From the NCBI GenBank assembly GCA_002426795.1, contig DINQ01000020.1, forward strand, positions 505,017 to 569,016: a stretch of 64,000 nucleotides of DNA, read 5' to 3'. Both the position numbers and the translations under genes were made by a program. Shown here one piece after another: positions 54,579-62,153 of the stretch. The DNA comes from Bacteroidales bacterium UBA5536. Lineage in GTDB: Bacteria > Bacteroidota > Bacteroidia > Bacteroidales > F082. Each line of letters starts with the position of its first letter. The first letter of the stretch is position 1. The notes under the pieces were generated by a model. That model did no database searches. It saw only the letters and a list, made by a program, of their open reading frames with translations, and was not told the origin of the DNA.

Positions 54579-57500
54579 TTATTTGTTTCCATCTGCCGAT
54601 TCAATTTCGTTGAGTTTTTTGGCTGCTATTTGCTTCAGGTCTTCGCCTTTGTAGTTTTTAATTATGCTTTTCAGCGTTTCTTTGGCTTGAAACGCATTGT
54701 CATTTTTTATATAAACATCTGCCAGCAAAATAAAACCCTTTGCTACCCAATATTCATAAGCTGCAAAACGATCAGCCATTTCGAATATCCGGTTTTCAGT
54801 ATCGGCGTAATTACCTGACTTAAAAGTGCTTTCTGCAGCCAGGTAGGCGGCTTCCGCGCCAAAAACAGACTGATCCTGTTTCTGGCAGATATCAAGAGCC
54901 GCTATGGCTTTTGGATAATCGGCTTTTTCAAAAAGTGACTTACCAATAATATAGTGTGCCTGCGCGGTTTGGGTGGCGGTAACACCTTCTGATTGTAACA
55001 GTTTATAGCCAATGGCAATCGATTGATCATAATTGCCGCCAAAGTAGAAGCTTTTCATGCTTCCTTCGAGCGATTCCAGTTTTTGTTGAGGATTTTCAGT
55101 AAGTTGACTCAAGCGTTCATAATATCCCGATGCTTGTTTGAAATCTCCCCCATCATAGGCTATACGCGCTGCTTCGAGCAAGGCCTGATCAGTATAATCG
55201 TTGACAGGATAGTCTATGATGAATTGCAGATGTAGAACAGCGTCTGTTTTGTTTTGCTGCTTCAAAGCACATTGCGAGGCATAGTAGTGAGCCTTCAGTA
55301 AATATCCTCCAGATGGTTGTTGCTTGAAATAATTTTCCAGTGCTTTGGATGCATCATCGCAGTTACCGCTCATGTAAAAGTTTTCGGCGGTTGCGAAAGC
55401 AAGCGAATCTTGTTGGTTGTTGCTTAGTTCGCCGATGCCAATTTTTTCGGTGTAGGCAAAAAATTCCTGTAATTTGTTCGTTTCCATGTAAATGTTGCGC
55501 ATCACGTTTACTGCCTCCCGGGCTTCGTCGGTAGATGGATAATCCTCGACTACTTTTTTTAATTTGCTTAAGGCCTGATCAGGCTGATTATTGTTGTAAT
55601 ACATTAAACCGGTTTTTAGCAAGGCCTCCCGCGCGTGCACCGAACGCGGTTTTTCACGGACTAGTTTGTCGTAGCTGGCAATGGCCGAACGGTTGTCGTT
55701 GGTAACAAGGTAAGTCGAACCAATTTCATACAAGGCATTATCGTAATAAACTGAACGTGGATATGTTTTAGTCAGCTGATCAAGTGCACTGACTTTAGCA
55801 TTGAAATTGCCCTGCGCACCATAGGAAAGCCCTTTCTGAAAAAGAGCATAATCCGATTCAGCTTGCCGGGCGTTAGCAACCTTGTCGTAAGCTGTAATAG
55901 CTTCTTTGTAATTTCGCAGCATAAATTCGCAATCGCCGAGTCTGAGCCAGGCATCATAAACCAGTTTGGGATTTGCTGTATAGGGCTTGCTGAGAAACTG
56001 CCGAAATGATGGTATGGCAGCAGCATAATCCTCTCTTATATAAAAGGTATAACCTAAATTGTAGGATGCAAGAGGATAAATATCAATACTTCCGGCAGTT
56101 CTTGACGAAACAAATTGCTTGAAATACTTCTCTGCATCCCAATAGTTTTGTTTGTAATAATAAGCCTCTGCCAGCCAAAAAGTTGCCCTGTCTTTCTCCT
56201 GTGGAGCAGCTCCAGAGCTTAACAGGCGTGTGAAATAGCTGATGGCTTTGTCATAATCACCTTTGTTGAACAGTTCGATTGAAAGTGAATAAACCAACTG
56301 ATCATAGATTTTTTGCAATTCAGGATTGCGGTTACTGATGGTTTCAAGTGATGCCAATGCCTCATCGTAGTTTCGCGACTGCAGGTAAAGATGAATCAGG
56401 TACTCATTGGCTTCGTTTCGTCTTTTTGAATCAGGATGCGACGCAAGAAACTCCTGCAAAAGAGTGATCGACTCGTTGAATGGATCCGGGCCAGACTGAA
56501 GACTGAGTTTGGCATAGTTGAATAAAGCATCCTCGCTAATCTCAGGATCAAATTTTGCATGGTAGGCAGCCAAAAAAGCATTTTTTGCAAACTTAGGCTG
56601 CTCTGTTATTACATAACACTCAGCCAGATAATAAGAAGCAAACTGCGCAAGGGAGTCCTCGGCACCAGAAACTTCCTGGAAATTTCGAATAGCAGCAGAA
56701 GCATCACCGGTTTTTAACTTGCTGATGCCTATCTGGTAATGGTCGGTACGACTCATTTTGCGCCTGTTTTGCCTTTCGTAAATGGTGTAATATTCCATTG
56801 CCTTGGCATAATTTCCTTGTTGATACCAGGCATCAGCCAGCATATGGGCTATTTCGGGTTTGCGTCGACTATCCGCCACTTCAAATGCTTCTTCACCTTG
56901 TCGAATGACCGCATCATTGTCTCCTTTTCTGTAGTTGATCTGCATTTCATACAGTGGGATTTGCTTGCTGAAAGCCCGATTGCGGCTGATACGTGCAAAA
57001 TATTTTAACGCTTCATCGTCATTACCCTTAAGGTATTGATTATGGGCATAATAATAGGTAGCCTGTTCTTTGTAAGGTCCTTCTTGTTCCATCACTTGCC
57101 TGAACAAACTAAGCGCTTCGTTGGCTTGGTTATGTTGCATAAGGGCATAGGCCTTTTTAAATAGCATTTCATGCTGCTCGCTGCTATTAAGTGTTTTCGG
57201 ATTTACCTGATTGTAGTGCTCCAGTGCATCAGCGTATTTCCTGTTGTTGAATAAAATTCCTCCATACAAAAAATGGATTCGGGGCATCCAACTGCTGGAT
57301 GGGTAATCTGTTGCAAATGAAGCAATCAGAAGCTGAGCATCTTCTCTATCGAGATACAGGGCACTCACAGCTTCGTAATAGCGGGCATCTATATAGGTCT
57401 GGGCATTAGGATCGGAAAGCTCATTCAACAGTTGGCCAAACTTGCTGAAGGCGGCGCCGTATTGTTGCTGTTGAAACAGCAAAACCCCATCCTGATAAAC

Positions 57501-57623
57501 CTGCTGCGGATTGTAGTCAGTAAGTGGTTTTTGACCGAAAGCCGTTGTTGATGAACCACTTAAAAATATGAGAACAATACTGAAAACAAGGTATTTGAAA
57601 TACATTTTCCTGATTACATTCAT
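54579..57623 (-). CDS. Large periplasmic TPR repeat protein (1014 aa)
   Basis: Signal peptide (about 1-31, ending TTAFGQ; ATG 57605 is an alternative start). The rest is a nearly unbroken superhelix of tetratricopeptide-like helical pairs, for example YAKAMEYYTIYERQNRR, YDKAISYFTRLLSSGAAP and YKEAITAYDKVANARQAE, plus YYASQCALKQQNKTDAVLHL and a shorter C-terminal set. There are roughly 20-25 helical pairs and no enzyme motif. Such proteins usually act as scaffolds. The pairing with a plugless beta-barrel 19 bases downstream suggests an outer-membrane assembly or transport complex; this is inference. Confidence 0.8.
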   Translation of the reverse strand: MNVIRKMYFKYLVFSIVLIFLSGSSTTAFGQKPLTDYNPQQVYQDGVLLFQQQQYGAAFSKFGQLLNELSDPNAQTYIDARYYEAVSALYLDREDAQLLIASFATDYPSSSWMPRIHFLYGGILFNNRKYADALEHYNQVNPKTLNSSEQHEMLFKKAYALMQHNQANEALSLFRQVMEQEGPYKEQATYYYAHNQYLKGNDDEALKYFARISRNRAFSKQIPLYEMQINYRKGDNDAVIRQGEEAFEVADSRRKPEIAHMLADAWYQQGNYAKAMEYYTIYERQNRRKMSRTDHYQIGISKLKTGDASAAIRNFQEVSGAEDSLAQFASYYLAECYVITEQPKFAKNAFLAAYHAKFDPEISEDALFNYAKLSLQSGPDPFNESITLLQEFLASHPDSKRRNEANEYLIHLYLQSRNYDEALASLETISNRNPELQKIYDQLVYSLSIELFNKGDYDKAISYFTRLLSSGAAPQEKDRATFWLAEAYYYKQNYWDAEKYFKQFVSSRTAGSIDIYPLASYNLGYTFYIREDYAAAIPSFRQFLSKPYTANPKLVYDAWLRLGDCEFMLRNYKEAITAYDKVANARQAESDYALFQKGLSYGAQGNFNAKVSALDQLTKTYPRSVYYDNALYEIGSTYLVTNDNRSAIASYDKLVREKPRSVHAREALLKTGLMYYNNNQPDQALSKLKKVVEDYPSTDEAREAVNVMRNIYMETNKLQEFFAYTEKIGIGELSNNQQDSLAFATAENFYMSGNCDDASKALENYFKQQPSGGYLLKAHYYASQCALKQQNKTDAVLHLQFIIDYPVNDYTDQALLEAARIAYDGGDFKQASGYYERLSQLTENPQQKLESLEGSMKSFYFGGNYDQSIAIGYKLLQSEGVTATQTAQAHYIIGKSLFEKADYPKAIAALDICQKQDQSVFGAEAAYLAAESTFKSGNYADTENRIFEMADRFAAYEYWVAKGFILLADVYIKNDNAFQAKETLKSIIKNYKGEDLKQIAAKKLNEIESADGNK

Positions 57624-57770
57624 AGTGCGAAATTACATATTCAAGAACGAAACATCGGCCTTTTTGTTATCAAAGGCATATTAATTTATCAGTAACCCGC
57701 TACTCAAGCTGACTGCGGGTCTTATTTTTTTGTTGCAGAAATATTCCCTTGAAATGAGAAGTTTTAATTA

Positions 57771-57805
57771 AAAACGGGCGTGGCGTTTCCGCCACAACCC
57801 GTTGT
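57771..57805 (-). terminator. Terminator of rnpB
   Basis: On the minus strand AACGGGTTGTGGCG pairs with CGCCACGCCCGTT (one bulge) around a GAAA tetraloop and is followed by TTTTT. It lies just after the 3' end of the RNase P RNA. Confidence 0.9.
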
Positions 57806-57810
57806 AGGTC

Positions 57811-58195
57811 AAAAGTATAAGCGGGATTCTGTTTCCCGTTTCACGGGACGACTGTCATTTATCTTGATCTGACATCACTATCAGATTCTAGCGGCCTACC
57901 CACCGGCTCAAACGGGTCGCTCTTTCGCTGCAAAAGCAGCTTCACCGGCATATTTGGCCTTGCAGCCCATAAGGTTTACCCCGGCACGCTGTCGCCAACC
58001 TGCCGCGTGAGCTCTTACCTCACGTTTTCACCCTTACCCGTTCGAAAACGGGCGGTAGTTTTCTGTGGCACTTTCTGTTGCCTGGTTCGAAAGGAACCCG
58101 ACACCTTCCCGTTAGGAAGTATGGTACCCTGTGCTGTCCCGACTTTCCTCGTACACAAGCTGTTGTTTGTGTCCGCGACAATCAACTGATGACCG
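57811..58195 (-). ncRNA. rnpB: RNase P RNA, bacterial type A
   Basis: Catalytic RNA that trims the 5' leader of tRNA precursors, about 380 nt. Read on the minus strand it has the conserved P4-side segment GAGGAAAGTCGGGACAGCAC near the 5' end (plus-strand 58132-58151), the loop GGGTAAGGGTGAAAA, the region GTAAGAGCTCACGCGGCAGG, GCCGGTGAAGCTGC, GGGTAGGCC, the CR-V element AGATAAATGACAGTCG and the 3' ACAGAATCCCGCTTA (57819-57833). Ends are estimated from the promoter box and the terminator. This RNA fills most of the gene-free stretch 57624-58381. Confidence 0.95.
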
Positions 58196-58198
58196 CCG

Positions 58199-58206
58199 CA
58201 AAGGTA
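58199..58206 (-). promoter_or_regulatory. -7 promoter box of rnpB
   Basis: TACCTTTG on the minus strand, exact TAnnTTTG, immediately upstream of the RNase P RNA. Confidence 0.6.
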
Positions 58207-58336
58207 TTGATATTTAAGCGATTTCAGCTCTTAAAAAACTTATTGGGTCATTAGTTGTTTATACGTCTGCAAATAGGCAAGTTTGACATTCAGTTTTATG
58301 AACTTTGCCAAAAACACCTTACTGTGTATTATTGCT

Positions 58337-58344
58337 TACTTTTG
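58337..58344 (+). promoter_or_regulatory. -7 promoter box of the MATE transporter gene
   Basis: TACTTTTG, exact TAnnTTTG, 37 bases before ATG 58382. Confidence 0.5.
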
Positions 58345-58381
58345 CGGCGGTTTAATCCCCAAACTAAAAACACCTGGCTGA

Positions 58382-59737
58382 ATGCGCGACCTGACTAAGG
58401 GTAAAGAAGGACCACTGATTCTTGCTTTTACAGTACCAATGCTGATTGGGAATGTTTTTCAACAGCTCTACAATATCGTCGATAGCATCGTTATTGGCCG
58501 ATATCTTGGAAACGAAGCGCTTGCTGCTGTGGGAGCCAGTTTTCCGCTCATATTCACCTTGATTGCCTTGATTATTGGAGTTGCAACCGGAACGACGATT
58601 ATCATTGCCCAATATTATGGTGCCCGAAACATCGAAAAAGTGCAGAAAGCCATTGAAACCATGTACATTTTCATTTTCATTGCATCAATTTTTTTGACTG
58701 TTATCGGCAACCTGAGCAGCGACTATATTTTCAGGCTCATCGATCTTCCGGAAGATGTGATTCCTCAGGCAAGTCTTTATTTCAATGTTTATGCATTTGG
58801 CTTTATCTTCTTTTTTGGTTTTCAGGGCACAAGTGCGATTTTACGTGGACTTGGTGATTCAAAAACGCCTCTTTACTTCCTTGTGGTTGCAACCCTCGTG
58901 AATATTTTCCTCGATTTGTTGTTTGTCGTTGTTTTTGGATGGGGCATCGAAGGTGTTGCTATTGCAACGATTATTGCGCAGGCAGGAGCCTTTGTTTCAA
59001 TTATCATTTACTTGAACAGGTATCATAAAATAGTTCAGTTCAGGCTTTTTAAGATGCATTTCGATTGGGAGATATTCAAGAAAAGCCTTCAGATTGGTTT
59101 GCCAACCGGATTTCAACAGACTTTTGTCGCTGTAGGAATGTTGGCGTTATATAAAGTTGTCAACATTTTTGGTACAACTGTTATAGCAGCTTATGCTGTT
59201 GCAATGCGAATCGATTCGTTTGCAAGCTTGCCTGCAATGAATTTCTCAGCTGCATTGTCTTCGTTTGTTGGCCAAAATATTGGCGCAGGCCAATTCGAAA
59301 GGGTTCGGCATGGCATGGTGGCAACTTTGCGTATGACGGGGATTATCTCGTTAGGCGTCACGGTCATTGCCTGGCTTTTTGCCGGACAGATTATGCAGGT
59401 TTTTACCACAGATGCTGCTGTCATCGAAGCAGGAAAAGAATACCTTTACATTGTCAGTGCTTTCTACATTCTTTTTTCGACCATGTTTGTGCTCAACGGC
59501 GTGCTTAGAGGTGCTGGTGACACCCTGATACCAATGTTCATCACACTTTTTGCCTTGTGGATTATTCGCATTCCGGCTTCTTACATTTTATCACAATATT
59601 TTGGCCCTAAAGGTATCTGGTGGGGCATTCCGATTGCCTGGGCCATTGGTGCACTATTCTCCTATATTTACTACAAGATAGGTAAATGGAAGAAAAAAAA
59701 TGTCATTGAGAAAGATATCCCGACTGAATTAGAATAG
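58382..59737 (+). CDS. MATE family multidrug/sodium efflux transporter
   Basis: 451 residues with about 12 membrane helices. The family opening LTKGKEGPLILAFTVPMLIG and QQLYNIVDSIVIGRYLG (about 18-50) is followed by the matching second-half segment ALYKVVNIFGTTVIAAYAV and the repeated LRGLGDSKTP / LRGAGDTLIP motifs that mark the two six-helix halves. MATE proteins exchange cations (Na+ or H+) for organic substrates across the inner membrane; the substrate is not decided. It stands alone between rnpB and the prolyl oligopeptidase gene. Confidence 0.93.
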   Translation: MRDLTKGKEGPLILAFTVPMLIGNVFQQLYNIVDSIVIGRYLGNEALAAVGASFPLIFTLIALIIGVATGTTIIIAQYYGARNIEKVQKAIETMYIFIFIASIFLTVIGNLSSDYIFRLIDLPEDVIPQASLYFNVYAFGFIFFFGFQGTSAILRGLGDSKTPLYFLVVATLVNIFLDLLFVVVFGWGIEGVAIATIIAQAGAFVSIIIYLNRYHKIVQFRLFKMHFDWEIFKKSLQIGLPTGFQQTFVAVGMLALYKVVNIFGTTVIAAYAVAMRIDSFASLPAMNFSAALSSFVGQNIGAGQFERVRHGMVATLRMTGIISLGVTVIAWLFAGQIMQVFTTDAAVIEAGKEYLYIVSAFYILFSTMFVLNGVLRGAGDTLIPMFITLFALWIIRIPASYILSQYFGPKGIWWGIPIAWAIGALFSYIYYKIGKWKKKNVIEKDIPTELE

Positions 59738-59753
59738 GTTGGCATTTTCCTTC

Positions 59754-59787
59754 TTTGATGGTTTTTATCGAAAATCGACTAACTTTG
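59754..59787 (+). promoter_or_regulatory. Promoter of the prolyl oligopeptidase gene
   Basis: TTTG at 59754-59757 and TAACTTTG at 59780-59787 (exact TAnnTTTG) are separated by 22 bases, slightly longer than usual. The leader to ATG 59827 is about 35 bases. Confidence 0.5.
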
Positions 59788-59826
59788 TCTGCGCATCAGT
59801 GTTTCACCAATTAATTGATTACCAAA

Positions 59827-61950
59827 ATGAAAAGAAGTTTATTTATTGTACCAATCGTATTTGTTATGATCGTAAGCGGTTGTATGCCAGAGCGGCAAAA
59901 AATCAAATATCCTGAAGCCAAAAAAGATACAGTGGTGGATGTGTATTTTGGGACGGAAGTGTCAGATCCCTATCGTTGGCTTGAAGATGACCAATCAGCC
60001 GAAACGGCAGCCTGGGTTCAGGCAGAAAACAAAATCACCTTTGATTACCTGAGTAAGATTCCTTTCAGGGATGCCCTGAAGCAACGCCTGGAAACAATTT
60101 GGAACTACCCCAAGCTCGGTGTTCCGTTTAAGAAAGGTGGGCGCTACTTTTTTTTCAAAAATGATGGACTTCAAAACCAAAGTGTTTTATACATGCAGCA
60201 AAATCTGGGTGATGAACCCGAAGTGCTGCTTGATCCGAATACTTTTTCTGCTGACGGAACAATCGCATTGGGATCGATCAGCCCCTCAGACGATGGCCGC
60301 TATCTGGCATATTCAATCAGCAGGGGCGGTAGCGACTGGAATGAAATTGTTGTCATGGATATCCAAAGCCGCGAAATGATTTCAGATACCATTAATTGGG
60401 TGAAGTTTTCGGGCATTTCATGGTTTAACAATGGCTTTTACTATAGCGCGTATGATGCACCAAAAGCTGGTGAGGCCTTGTCAGGAAGCAATCAGTTTCA
60501 TAAGATATTTTATCATACACTTGGCACCAATCAAAGCGATGATCAGCTTATTTTTCAGGATGCAAACAATCCATTGCGCAATTTTTACGCGTACCTTACT
60601 GAAGATAAATCCTTTTTAATCGTTGCGGAATCGGAGTCAACTTCGGGGAATGCCTTGTATGCAAAAAAGACGGATCGGCCAGATAATCAATTCGTTAAAG
60701 TTGCTGATGGTTTTGAATTCGATTATAGCGTTGTAGACCACATTGGTGATCAACTGTTGGTTGTTACAAATTACGATGCAGCCAAAAAACAGCTTGTGCT
60801 CATCAATCCCCAGCAACCTGAACCTGAAAACTGGACAACAATTTTATCCGAGAAGGAAAATGTACTTCAATCTGTGCAAATGGTTGGCGATTATATTTAT
60901 GCCGAATACCTGCAAGACGCAAACTCGAAAGCTTATTTTTATGATTACGATGGTAATTTGGTTCAGGAACTGGCCCTTCCAACACTGGGAACTATTGCTG
61001 GTTTTAGCGGAGATAAAGGAGATAATATTGCTTTTTATGGTTTCACTTCTTTCACTTTCCCGTCCACTGTTTATCAATATAATGTTGGCACCGACGAATC
61101 AACTTTGTATTCAAGCAGCGAAGTCCAGTTTGATCCAACTGCCTATGAGACCAAACAAGTGTTTTTCCCCAGCAAGGATGGCACAAAAGTTCCCATGTTT
61201 TTGGTGTATAAAAAAGGGCTTGAGCTAAACGGAAAAAATCCACTTCTGCTCTATGGATATGGAGGGTTTAACATCAGTCTGACACCAAGTTTCAGTGTTT
61301 CGCGTTTGCCATTTCTTGAGCAAGGTGGTGTATTTGTGATGGTAAACCTTAGAGGGGGTGGCGAATATGGTGAAACCTGGCATGATGCCGGAACGAAAAT
61401 GAACAAGCAGAATGTATTTGACGATTTTATTGGCGCAGCGGAATACCTGATTGCCGAAAAATATACAAACGCTGATAAACTGGCCATTTTAGGTGGATCA
61501 AATGGAGGGCTGCTTGTTGGCGCATGCATGACACAGCGCCCTGATTTGTTTAAGGTTGCTATCCCTATTGTAGGTGTAATGGACATGCTGCGTTATCATC
61601 AGTTCACCATCGGATGGGCCTGGGCTGGCGACTATGGGCGCAGCGACGACAGCAAAGAAATGTTTGAGTACCTGCTGGGCTATTCACCTCTGCACAACAT
61701 AAAGAATGGTGTTGATTATCCTGCAACCCTTGCCATCACTGCCGATCACGACGACCGGGTTGTTCCGGCTCACACGTTTAAGTTTATGGCAACACTGCAG
61801 GAAATGAACAGCGGTAAAAACCCTGTTCTGGTCCGCATTGAAACTCAGGCAGGTCATGGTGCTGGTAAACCTACCTCCAAAATGATTGAGGAAAGTGCTG
61901 ATATGTATAGCTTTATCATGTATAATCTCGGCATGAAGCCAAAGTTCTAA
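59827..61950 (+). CDS. Prolyl oligopeptidase (S9A family), lipoprotein
   Basis: 707 residues. The N terminus MKRSLFIVPIVFVMIVSGC is a lipoprotein signal with acylated Cys near 19, so it acts in the periplasm or at the outer membrane. A seven-bladed propeller (about 75-430, SDPYRWLEDDQS at its entry) precedes the alpha/beta hydrolase domain. The catalytic triad is Ser558 in GGSNGGLL, Asp643 (or 642) in DHDDRVVP and His677 in GHGAGKP. NLRGGGEYGETWHDAG is the family signature before the nucleophile. It cleaves short peptides after proline. ATG 59827 is used; an upstream in-frame TTG (59815) would add four residues ahead of the signal. A strong terminator follows. Confidence 0.94.
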   Translation: MKRSLFIVPIVFVMIVSGCMPERQKIKYPEAKKDTVVDVYFGTEVSDPYRWLEDDQSAETAAWVQAENKITFDYLSKIPFRDALKQRLETIWNYPKLGVPFKKGGRYFFFKNDGLQNQSVLYMQQNLGDEPEVLLDPNTFSADGTIALGSISPSDDGRYLAYSISRGGSDWNEIVVMDIQSREMISDTINWVKFSGISWFNNGFYYSAYDAPKAGEALSGSNQFHKIFYHTLGTNQSDDQLIFQDANNPLRNFYAYLTEDKSFLIVAESESTSGNALYAKKTDRPDNQFVKVADGFEFDYSVVDHIGDQLLVVTNYDAAKKQLVLINPQQPEPENWTTILSEKENVLQSVQMVGDYIYAEYLQDANSKAYFYDYDGNLVQELALPTLGTIAGFSGDKGDNIAFYGFTSFTFPSTVYQYNVGTDESTLYSSSEVQFDPTAYETKQVFFPSKDGTKVPMFLVYKKGLELNGKNPLLLYGYGGFNISLTPSFSVSRLPFLEQGGVFVMVNLRGGGEYGETWHDAGTKMNKQNVFDDFIGAAEYLIAEKYTNADKLAILGGSNGGLLVGACMTQRPDLFKVAIPIVGVMDMLRYHQFTIGWAWAGDYGRSDDSKEMFEYLLGYSPLHNIKNGVDYPATLAITADHDDRVVPAHTFKFMATLQEMNSGKNPVLVRIETQAGHGAGKPTSKMIEESADMYSFIMYNLGMKPKF

Positions 61951-61973
61951 ATATACACGAATAGATAAAAATC

Positions 61974-61999
61974 AAAAGGCGATGGAGACATCGCCTTTT
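61974..61999 (+). terminator. Rho-independent terminator after the prolyl oligopeptidase gene
   Basis: A perfect 10-bp stem (AAAAGGCGAT / ATCGCCTTTT) with a 6-base loop, then a run of T on the plus strand. Confidence 0.93.
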
Positions 62000-62153
62000 T
62001 TTTTGAAAAGTATTTGAGATTCAATTGGATAACCTGGTTTTGCATTTAGGGATTAAGCAGTTTAAGCAAGACACGAAAACTGAAAAATAGTTATCAAGCA
62101 CATCAGGCTCAAATAGAATATGGATTAATATTGTCGTTGAGTTAACTGTCTGT

